Part shown: piece after piece, positions 25,130 to 35,060 of the stretch | Position numbering within the stretch: position 1 is the stretch's first letter | How the letters are laid out: each line of letters starts with the position of its first letter | NCBI RefSeq assembly: GCF_037042905.1 | Contig: NC_087246.1 | Span: forward strand, 37,566,001 to 37,630,000 | Source of the DNA: Lytechinus pictus | Taxonomy: Eukaryota > Echinodermata > Echinoidea > Temnopleuroida > Toxopneustidae | DNA: 64,000 bases | Reading direction: 5' to 3' | Position numbers and translations under genes: made by a program | Notes under the pieces: model-generated | Database searches by the model: none | What the model saw: the letters and a program-made list of their open reading frames with translations, nothing else | What the model was told of the DNA's origin: nothing

Positions 25130-26369
25130 TTTTTCTTTCCTATCCACTTTCAATTTATATATACATATAATTTTTCCCCTCAGCTCTTTTGAATAGTTAC
25201 ATTATAGTTTCTTACTCTACTTTCCTCCCATATCTCATACAAGCTCAGCTCCAATTTTTCCTTCCTTATTCAGGCGATATAATAATTATTATATATATAT
25301 ATATATATTTGTTTTTTCTCCACTCACCTCTTTTAGATTTACCACATTTGCTTATTTACATGTATAACATGGTTTCTTCATAATACACCCCCTCTCTTCT
25401 ATATTTGCTTTTACCTTTTTAGGCAATTTGCTTCCTCTTTTTCACATATACAGATTTTTTTCTTTCCTACTATATAGTCTTATGTTTTTTCCCGTCACAC
25501 CTAGCGGATTACCATATCAGTTACACCATATGTGTATATATTTATATATTTTTTCATATACATTTCTTTTTTGGATATATTTATATACATATCACTTTAT
25601 ACATATTTACACTTACCTTCTTCTCTTAGTTTGTTTAATGCTTTATCATATATACTTATATGTCTTTTGCACATTATCAGTTGTTCCCCATTCTTTTTCT
25701 TCTTTTTTCCCCCCACTCTTATGCACCAGTTTATTAAGCCTTTCTTTGTAACCTGTTTGACCCACCTCTCACTAATTCTCTAGTTATTCATCCCTCTATC
25801 ACTGTTTTGTTCCAGATCCTGTTTGATGTTGCCTGCCTCATTATCTTAATCCCTCTTGGCCTTACTTACACTAACTTCCCTTTGTGTCTGCCTACTCCTT
25901 TTCTTTCATCCCCTTCACTAACCTGATTGGTCTTCTCTACTCACTAATGCCCCTTTTGTCTCCTTGTTTCTAGTGTTGCTGTAGCTTGTTTGTGGTCTAT
26001 ATTATGGTTGTTCCACTTTATATGTTTGTCATTTTGCCTCCGACGAAGATTCTGCTAGGATCGAAGCTTAGGCCCCTTTTTGACTTTATAATTTACTCCA
26101 TTGGCTCTCTTTTATTAGATAAGCAGTTTTCAGCAGCTTCTTTTTGCCATCTCTCTTTTTTATCAATTTACAACAATCGTGCCATTTTTAGTAGAAAAAT
26201 TTCCTCTTTAAAATGGTTCAAATAGTGATAGGGGGACAACGTTCATTTCAATACAACTTATAATAAAACAAATTTGTTGACTGATTCAATGGAAATTCAA
26301 TGTTGAAAAGTGGTGAAATAACAGATATCATATAATAATCTGTATTGATCCTTGATTTTAAGAAGATAC

Positions 26370-26590
26370 TAGTACTGCTCCTTCTTCTCCTCCTCATCCT
26401 CCTCTTTCTCCTTCTCGTTTTCCTTCTTCTCGATCCTCCTCCTTCCTCTTCTTCTCCTTACCCTTCTTCTTCTTCTCCTCCTTCTTCTCTTTCTTCTCCT
26501 CTCCTCTCCTCTCCTCCTCCTTCTTTTCCTTTTCCTCTTCTTCCTCTTCGTTATCTTCTTCTTATTATTATTCTTCCTCTTCTTCTTCTA
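26370..26590 (+). repeat. Pyrimidine-rich CTT/CTC microsatellite
   Basis: About 220 bp of CTTCTCCTCCT-type sequence, just beyond the Penelope-like insertion. No gene. Confidence 0.9.
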
Positions 26591-26715
26591 TAATTTTCTT
26601 TGCTCTGTCCGCTATTAAATGGCCCCCTCCACATGTTTGGCTCATTACACTAGTGTCCTTCTAGACACAATAAACTGCATCACGCCAATAAGCTTTATGC
26701 GCGTACTTTATTTAA

Positions 26716-27650
26716 GGACGTTCCACAGTTAAAGTGAAATCCATGTCATTTTCACCAAACTTTGCACATAGATACTTTAGAACCTTAATATTCGAAATAT
26801 GCAAAAATTAACATAGGTCCATGTGCTTGATTTTTTGCTATAGAGCTTCAAAGTTCACCCAAATTGATGTTCTTAAGAATTGCGCATTCAAAAGAATTTG
26901 GCATTTTTAGACCGCCCAAAATTACTACAATGAGTTTAAACCTCTATTATTCAGTCAAAATACATGAAAAAGTCATCAAATTTCGCAAGAGAGTTAATAA
27001 TTGTATAATTAGAATGGAGAATCTATTTATAGTCCTATTTGTTTGCAATATTTAGTTTAACAGCACTGTCAGTTCTTAAAAATGGCGTAAAAGATAACAA
27101 AATCCCAATCTAAAAAAATTGAAATTTCAGTCACAAACTTCAAACGTACAATAAATGCTGCACTTTATTCAAAATCCATGTCATTTTCACCAAAATTTGC
27201 AGAGTTGTAGAGGAAGGTATAACTAAGAGGTACAAACATTAAAAACTAGGGGTTCATGTGCTTGTTTTTAAACTATCAGCATTTTTATCAGAGCAAATGT
27301 GCTTTTTAAAACACCAAAAATGCGCCGAATGCTTTGTATCTAAGTGAAGAAAAAATCAAAACCACTCTACCATTTATTCAAACTCGGGGTAATATTCGTG
27401 ATTCTTGGCAGCACTGCAGAGTAAAGTATTTTGAAATTGTAGAGAATTTTTTTTTAATGGTCCATGGAATAATTCCATTTTTAAGCTTCATGAAATAACG
27501 CATCGGATCTGCAGTTAAAGTGCAGAAGATGAGAAAAATCAGCTCATACCCGCAGCTAATTAGTCACCTGTTCATCAATTGTGACGTCAGCGCGCAGAGT
27601 GTAAACTATGCGCAGATCATAATGCGCACAAACATAACTGTGGAACGTCC
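26716..27650. mobile_element. TTAA-flanked TIR element, 935 bp
   Basis: TTAA at 26712-26715 and 27651-27654 flanks the perfect terminal inverted repeat GGACGTTCCACAGTTA / TAACTGTGGAACGTCC. No transposase frame is present, so it is non-autonomous. A 5'-end relative lies at 42013-42540 (GGGCATTCCACAATTA). TTAA targets suggest a piggyBac or Kolobok superfamily. Confidence 0.8.
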
Positions 27651-27863
27651 TTAATTTTACTTTATTTAACCCGATTCCACTTATGAGCTCAGTGCGCCTG
27701 CGCACACCATGAAACAAGCAAGGTTGGTATTGTGACATCACACACTGACTGCGCGTTTTATTCGTGACGTAATTGTTATTACTAGGCAATAATCTGTTAT
27801 CAAGGCTTCGTGCAAAATTTTATGTCATGAGAGGAATTACTGATCTCCCTGGTATCAGGGAAA

Positions 27864-27871
27864 TATAAAAG
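27864..27871 (+). promoter_or_regulatory. TATA box of the two-exon gene
   Basis: TATAAAAG lies 56 bp upstream of the ATG at 27927, which would put initiation near 27895 with a short 5' UTR. Confidence 0.55.
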
Positions 27872-27926
27872 GATTGACAATATATATTCATACCGAAAAA
27901 TAAAAAAATAAAAAAAGGAAAACAAA

Positions 27927-29647
27927 ATGTATGATGAACAGTCATCACCGGTGCCAGTTTCAAAATCAATAAAGAGCCGACTTAAAAAGCATTTCTTCGA
28001 TATGGCTAGATTGATTCATCAACCGTTTAAACAACCAACTAATGTCAAAATGGCATGGCTGAATTCAGACGATCCTCTCATCTCGATCTCAGTCATGAAG
28101 CGGACGTCCAAGATATCGAAGCTGGGCGAATCTCTGGAGATAGAATCTATCGATGACTTCGAAGGTAAGAGCGCGGGATAATATTGTCGCGAATATTATA
28201 AAATGTGTATTTTAATTAAATGACCGATTTATTGGGCTATTCTACCCTTGCTAAATGATGGTGAGATACTAATATTCTAGAAATAAGCTATAAAAACGGT
28301 GTGAGATAAAACGGTGAGATCATAAAAGAGGCATTTTGCCGCGCCGCCTTTCATTTTGCCAGTAGGGGCCTAACTTTATGATAAAAGGAAAGGGTATACA
28401 GAAGATATTAGGCCTGTACAAAACCGAGAGCGTTAATAAGGTCGGTCAACTCTTTAACCCCAATCAAAAGACGCCACATTTAGAACTCTAAGTTAACCGA
28501 GCCCAATCAAAAAGTTCTTGAGCCGTTTCTATGTGAAATGTTTTGAGCTTTGTATACTTTGTGATTTGGTCTACCAAATTTGCGTCATTTTTTGGTACAT
28601 ACAGGATACAGAACTTCGTTAGCGAAGTATAGAAATTAAGCCATACATTCACCCTTAATATGCCTTTACTTATATTCAACATTTTAACAATACTCTGCCC
28701 CACGGCTTCCACAGAACAATTCGTTGACGGCTTCTAACGATACGTACGTAAAAAAAGAAGAAAATATATACGTTTATGTTTTAGATGAGGTTTTTTGCGG
28801 ATGGGTCGCGTAGAAGCCGAATGCTGTCGTATCTTTTCATCTAATACTAGAGCTATCATATTCATTTTTTTTATAAGTCTAGCATCATATTCACATTTCC
28901 TCCACTGCCCAACTAATTGTCTTCAACAGAATCGGCATTTTATATTCTACCATAATGTCTCGCATGTTTTTTTTTTTTTTTTTTTTTTTTTTTTGTATTT
29001 TTGGATCTATAGGTAATTTAGCCAAGGCATCCCGTCGATACAATAACTCTACAACATCTCGAAAAGACCTTAGCAAAGCTAGTACTCCGAATTCAGAATT
29101 ATCAACAAAAGATGAAATGTTCTCATCAATCTGTCAGAGAGCGGAAGGCAAAATAGGCACATTCGATTTTGGTGATGACGACGATTACAATGAGAATGTC
29201 CAAGGTGACGAGATCTCCTTGGAACTGAAGTTTTACGACCAAGGTCCTGTATACCTCACAGACTTGGGTACGAACCCATCAACATACCGATCACGTACGA
29301 GGCGGTCAATGCGATATCGACCATCCTCCGGAGTATCATCAAACGACATGGACGAACTTGACGATTCTCCATGCAACTTCGACCCACCAGCAGACGACGA
29401 CGATGACGATGAATGTGGTAGGCAGTCTGTCATGATGAACGCCGATGACGACGACATTACTTTCCAGCTTTCGGACAGTGATGATTGCCCGGAGCGATGT
29501 GAAACGGCATTGAACCAAGAACCCCAGTATGAGATGGTGCCACCGATATGGAGCATGATGGAGCCCGGCCAACGTCTCTCTACTATCTACGTCAAACCTG
29601 CTGACGATTGCGTCGATCTCACCAATGTTTATCCAGAAATGCATTGA
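27927..29647 (+). CDS. Unrecognised acidic protein, two exons, 290 residues
   Basis: Exon 1 is 27927-28163 (79 codons) and exon 2 is about 29013-29647 (211 codons to TGA). The donor GGTAAGAGC after ...DDFE and the acceptor TCTATAG after a long T-tract join in phase 1 (g|gt gives Gly80). The N-terminus is basic (KSRLKKHFFDMARLIHQPFK). The middle holds RSRTRRSMRYRP (173-183 region). The rest is strongly acidic: DDDD near 134-137, DDDDDDE at 207-213, ADDDDITF at 223-230 and SDSDDC at 233-238. No signal peptide or membrane segment is visible and I recognise no family. Support comes from the TATA box, matching splice phases and a 633 bp open terminal exon. It could have further upstream exons. Confidence 0.65.
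28968..28996 (+). repeat. Long T-tract before the acceptor of exon 2
   Basis: About 27 consecutive T, then GTATTTTTGGATCTATAG. It serves as an unusually long polypyrimidine tract for the exon beginning at 29013. Confidence 0.7.
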
Positions 29648-30220
29648 AATATATAAATCAAGGTCGTTAGAATTATTCAAATGACCGATTATGAGAGATA
29701 AAAATAAGCAGAAGTAAATTTGAAGGGACAATGGGTTTTAGTTAAAACCCCTTATTCGAAATGTCATACTTTTTTTATTGCGACATGCGTATCAAAGCAT
29801 GGTTCTCTAGCAGAACCCCGTGATCGACGTCAAATAATTATGATAATCTTTTGATAGAGGAAAGCGTAATCAATAGCGTCAACATTTAAGAAGAGGGAAG
29901 CTTCTGAAATATTAGTAAACCGTCACGCCCTTATATGAATCAATGGACAGTTAACAAGAACATAAGTTTAAGACTTCATAACTAAAAATAAAGAATAAAA
30001 AATATATGAATCACGACGGAGATTTCGTGTCTAAATCGTTGTCGGAGTTTGGCTTGCTCGTTTTTGTTTTCTTTTTATTGTTTTGGTAAAATGTTGAGCA
30101 GCTAGAAAGAGCCACTGACCCCCCCCCCTTTTTTTCCCCTTTCTCTTCTTCGGACCCAATTTTTTTTCTTACTTCTCTACGTCTCTTCTCACCCTCCTTT
30201 CCACCCTAGTTCAAACTCTG
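29648..30220 (+). other. Probable 3' UTR and flank of the two-exon gene
   Basis: AATAAA occurs at 29987-29992 and 29994-29999, about 340 bp after the stop codon. After 30060 the sequence becomes pyrimidine-rich with C-runs. Confidence 0.45.
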
Positions 30221-30335
30221 AATGTGCAGCCTGTTAATGCCTTGTGTACTGAAGGCCCTAGCAAGTTTTGCATGAAGACCCACTAGTTGATCAAAGTTTC
30301 AATCAGCGTCTGTGCCTGCAGACTACTTCCACCCC
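30210..30335 (+). repeat. Short repeat, uninterrupted relative of 48064-50210
   Basis: The segment GTGCAGCCTGTTAATGCC...CTGTGCCTGCAGACTA is a continuous version of a repeat that at 48064-50210 is split by a 1.96 kb insertion. It gives an empty-site comparison. Confidence 0.6.
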
Positions 30336-32869
30336 TCTCTCCCCCCCCCCCCCCCTCACTCTCCATCCCCCCTCTCTCTCTCTCCTACACTCTTGTTTCT
30401 CATACCTGTCCCATTCATTTGTCTTGCTCAATCTTCACTGGGTCTAGACCACTGATGTTTCCTATATCATACAGATCAGTGGTATGGACGCGTCTTTCAA
30501 ATCCTGAGTACTATTTTGCTATTACTGTGAATATTCAAGTAAAACACTGGTGCTTTCTGAATAAATGTTTCATCATTCCCCTAAACACTTGGGCCTATTT
30601 TGGATTTTCACAAAATCGACACTTTAAATAAAAAGAAGAAAAAACACCTCGGGTATTATTGGAATTTTACAAGAGAATTGATTGCTTTATTCTAAACGAT
30701 ATTCATGGGCAATACTACAACACTACAGCTACATAGGGTGAGAGATAATGGAAAAATTAGAAAAGAATATTATGGAAATTGTTAACAGTGATGCGCTTGC
30801 TTCAGACCATAAAGACTTCATACATGTACACAAGTTCAATCTCAGTCTATTCTTATTGGGATCTTCTTTTTTTCATTGGGATTATGCTATATATAAACTT
30901 AAATAGAATAACATTTTTTAATTTAATTGTACACATTGTGTTATATGCTATCAACACATTTGGATGAGCATTAACACAACTCTCATTAATTATAATATTT
31001 TTTATATTACATTAACTACATACATACCGTTTCTTAAGAAAATTTAGACATCTGGCTTTTTGTCTTTACACAATGCCGCCTATGAACATTAAATGTAACG
31101 GAATACCAAATGTTATCACATGTACATTACAAAGACATGAAAAGAAGCAAAAGCAATCCGTGCTTATTATAAAATAGAGAAAACATAATGTTATAGGCAA
31201 AATAAAATGAAACCATACAGACTTTCTATAGTATTTAACATAAAAACCACAAATATAGGTAAATACAACCTGGGTAATTTGACTAAAGGATCATATCCAT
31301 AATAGTTACTTTAAACAATTACTTTGAATAATATGAAAATGGGCTAATATATAGTGGCATTCCCATATGTAGTTTTATACAGGGTAAAATAATGAACAGG
31401 GCTTGTTATTTCACATATAATAGCTAAATAATACCCACTCATATTGAATATAGTCTTTGGGTCATAACTTCTAACTAAACATTCTACATTAATATCTAGA
31501 CGAAACCTTGATGTACTCTACATTCCTCTATGTATTTTCAATATCAAACAATGCACATAATGTAAACCTACATATCCGCCACTTTCCCAAACTTGTACGA
31601 AGCACAGAATATAGGAAATTATCCATGTATTAGTTAAACCTGATCAGAAAATATCATGAAATTGCAAGAACGTCTAATATTAACATATGCAAGCATTGAT
31701 ATTGAAGCTAAGATCGTAATATAAAATTTCAAGAAAATGTAAATGCTGCTCTGACAAGTTTACATTGGGTAAAATATTTACCACAAAGAGGATTGGACAT
31801 ACAACACAAGATAACACGAAGAAAATAAACAGAAAAGACCGACGCAAGACTTGATAAAAATAAACGATAAAAAATTGAAATGAAATCAACATAACAAAAT
31901 ACTATCTTTGTACAGCCCCCATGGTCAAGTGCTCATTAATCTTTCTGAGAAGCGTCTGAGACCATGGGGATTTTGGTATGTTTGATAACATCAATTATCA
32001 TTGGTCTAATCAAACCTACACATATCTTCAGTTATGGCAATACATGGATATATGTACATAGCAATAATATACAAACCTTTTTTCATGTTCTATTCATTAT
32101 TTTTTTATGATACAGTTTCTACCGGTATTCAACAAGAGATTTGTGTTACATTCCAAACCCAAATAATGTGTGTGTCTTCTACTAGCATTGTTCCAATATC
32201 AAATATTGATATGCATGTATAATTCCTTACAATGAAGCAAGATTGAATAGCTCCTATTAAAGAATAATAAATAAAAGGACAGACAGAAAATAATCTGATG
32301 ATCTGTACATCTCAACATATGAAACAAACAAATCCTATCTGTATATATCACATATGCTGCATCGTCATTTTATACATTGCTTTGCTTTGTGCATCCATTA
32401 CTTACAGTTAACTTCTTATAATTTCTAAGAAGTTCTCTAATGAAATGTCTGAATGGCCCTTTAAGAGGATTCAGAAATCTCAAATACTGCTATATTCAAA
32501 CTTATTCAATTTTTCATAGGCATGAACAGTACATGGATGCTCCCCAAAAAAATTGAATAAATTTTAGTACATGCATGGTCTCCTATACAAGTATGAAGAC
32601 AGATATATATATTGTTTTATAACCTTCAACCTACGTTAATCAATCTTAGCTTTAATGACAGTGATATATCAAGGTGTACTTTCACTGCTCGCTTAGTAAG
32701 CAATGTTGTTCCTTTTTGAAGGGATAGTAAAAATTACACCTGAAAAATTATCACCTGACCAAAGTGAGACCGACATCTTACTAATGGAAGTCAATAAAAC
32801 TTATTCCCATCAAAATAAAGTTTTTGAGATTTGCTGGGTTTGCGAACAAAACCAACAATCTGAGGTCGT

Positions 32870-32945
32870 TTCAGGGCCGCAGAACAGTTTTGAAAGTGGG
32901 GGGGGGGGGCTGACCATGCAAAAGAAAATCACAATCGGGAGCCCG
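32870..32945. repeat. Fragment of a hAT-like MITE
   Basis: TCAGGGCCGCAGAA, then GTGGGGGGGGGGGCTGACC and ATGCAAAA, match the left half of the MITE at 47821-47979. The right half is missing or diverged. Confidence 0.55.
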
Positions 32946-33011
32946 TAACACAAAACTTAGCAATGATTCCATTGACTACAATGTACAATCGTGAAAATCA
33001 AGTGTACAATT

Positions 33012-33478
33012 AATTCTCGCTACCCCAAATAGCGATTTCGCCAAGATCCGGGAAAATCCCTGTAACGCGCATTGCATTATGGGATAGCTTTTCGGTATTA
33101 CAACTTCCTGATCGGAAGTCCAATGCACTGTTTTGCCATTCAGATCAACAGTGCCGTCATGCACAACAACACAACGTCGCTTTCGCTCGGAAAGTTCGTG
33201 ATCACAACCCTCTCTTTCACATTTTCACGTGAAATATATTTTTTATTTCTATTTATAATTCAAATGGAATCAAAACTGACCAAATTAGATAAAAAGTATT
33301 ATAATCTGTAAATATTATGCTGATTGGCATCGATTTCAGCGTGGTGGAAAACTCAGTATCGCGAACCTCGCGCGAGCATAACTCTGATCCGGAAGTGGTG
33401 ATGACGACCCGACGAAGTGAAAATTATCTTGTCTCGCGCATTATGAGATTTTTGTTCCTATTTGGGGTAGCGAGAATT
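33012..33478. repeat. Foldback MITE, about 465 bp
   Basis: Terminal inverted repeat ATTCTCGCTACCCCAAATAG at 33012-33031 and CTATTTGGGGTAGCGAGAAT at about 33458-33477 is perfect over 20 bp. GC-rich patches with CGCGCATTATGAG-type sequence follow inside. No coding capacity. Confidence 0.8.
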
Positions 33479-34419
33479 GCTAACCTTTGTGTTAAGGGAC
33501 CCAGATGGTTATTTTTATGCTTTAATACATGATTCCGCAGTAACTGCCCTTATTCCCACTCTAAGTCACAGAAGGCATCTTAAAACAAAAAAGAGCACAA
33601 CACATCAAAATGTGATGAGATAACTGTTTGAATCAAGTACCGATAGGAATCTGTTCCATGAGGCATTTGAGATATGCTACCTTCAATATTGTAATAAGAC
33701 ATTCTAAAGAATTCAGATGACGTACCAAACAAAGCTATATTGTGTATCGGTTACAAAACAAGAGAATACTATATACGTTAGAAATAAATGAAGTATACTG
33801 ATGTACATGTAGGGACTATGTCATGTTGCAATGTGTAAATATAAGGGAAGAAGTAATTGCTTTTTATATTTGTAAGCATAGAAATAAGGAAAACACATTC
33901 GAAATTGAATCAAAACGTAAACTGAAGCAAATAATCTCCATAGAAGTTCTCATAACCACCGGAGCATTATGCAATTTCAGATAAATCTCATCAAAATTGA
34001 CCTGCAAGTACCAAACATCCCAATTCACATAAGGATGTCATAGGAAATCGATACATTAAATCCTCACCACTTATATTTCTATTCTCTTGTATGCATAAAT
34101 GTGACAAGAAGTCGCAACACAAATTAAAAGCCCATTTTCAGTTTGACTTCATCTCATACGAGAATCTTGTATTAAAATTCTCTTTTTATATGATATGAAC
34201 AAATAATATTAGAACCAGCACCATCACCCATGTTACACTTCAGAGATCCAAATGTATTAAAGACCTACTAACCTACCATCTGGAAACATCAGTATTTATC
34301 CAATTCTTAAATCAAATTAAGAGAGACAGTTTTTCTTTCATTTGAAGCAATATATAATTTTTTACACTTTTGTTTTCTCTTTCCCATCACCATCCAAACA
34401 GCTTTGTACAAGATGACCT

Positions 34420-35042
34420 CATAGAGGTGGATAAAATAAGCTAGAGCGCTGACAAATCGCGCGCCGACCCTGGAGATCGTCCGCCATTACCAAACCGGGC
34501 AACTGTACCTGCCCGGTCACATCATATAGTACACAGCTCCCAGTCATAATTTTCAAGGATTCTTAAAAAATATAAAAATCTGATTTTTTGTTCTACTTCC
34601 CCTATTCGAGAGTGCTGAACACGAATATGCTTGTTACCAAATATAAAATATAGAAGTATTATTTTTTATTAAATTGGAAAAAAAACTGAAAGATTGGGGC
34701 ATTTATACCATGTTTATCTACCATCATAGGGAAATATATGTGATTTTTGATAAGTTAATCTGTTGCCATGGCAACGACCGAAGACGTCATTTATATATTT
34801 GGTAAAATACATATTCGTGTTCAGCACCCTCAAAAATAGGGGAAATAGCAGTAAAAATCAGATTCTAAAGACAATGTTCAGAATCCTTGAAAATATGACT
34901 ACCAGCTGTGTACTACATGATGCGACCAGGCAGGTACAGTTGCCCGGTCTGGTGATGGCGGCCGGTTTACATGGTCGGCACAGCGCAGCTCCGTGTGCGC
35001 TATTACGAGTCAGCACTCTAGCTTATTTCATCCACCTCTATG
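34420..35042. mobile_element. hAT-like MITE, 623 bp, with 8 bp target duplication
   Basis: GATGACCT at 34412-34419 is repeated at 35043-35050. The element starts CATAGAGGTGGAT and ends ATCCACCTCTATG. The inverted similarity continues inward for about 200 bp on each side (AAATAAGCTAGAG / CTCTAGCTTATTT; CGGGCA...TGCCCGG; CACGAATATG / CATATTCGTG). An 8 bp duplication and a CA-start TIR fit the hAT superfamily. There is no transposase. It lies in the VAP 3' UTR, 10 bp beyond the stop codon. Confidence 0.85.
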
Positions 35043-35060
35043 GATGACCTATGACCTGTC

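Larger units (their letters stand above)
21165..26163. mobile_element. Head-to-head pair of Penelope-like elements
   Basis: Two inverted arms of about 1.78 kb (21177-22956 and 24312-26090) flank a 1.35 kb unique centre (22957-24311). The arms differ by very few changes; one single-base indel is visible near 21202/26065 and one substitution near 25545. The identical 15 bp ATCTCTCTTTTTTAT lies at 21165-21179 and 26149-26163, consistent with a target-site duplication. The minus-strand copy contains RT plus GIY-YIG; the plus-strand copy contains only the linker and GIY-YIG. Both are 5'-truncated and meet at 24311/24312. Inverted, truncated multimers are known for Penelope-like elements. Confidence 0.85.
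30640..35060 (-). other. Probable long 3' UTR of the VAP gene
   Basis: AT-rich, no supported coding sequence, and continuous with the VAP stop codon at 35061-35063. A reverse-strand AATAAA occurs near 30683-30690, compatible with a UTR of about 4.4 kb; VAP family genes are known to have long 3' UTRs. It contains three insertions or fragments (32870-32945, 33012-33478, 34420-35042). The real end is not determined. Confidence 0.4.
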
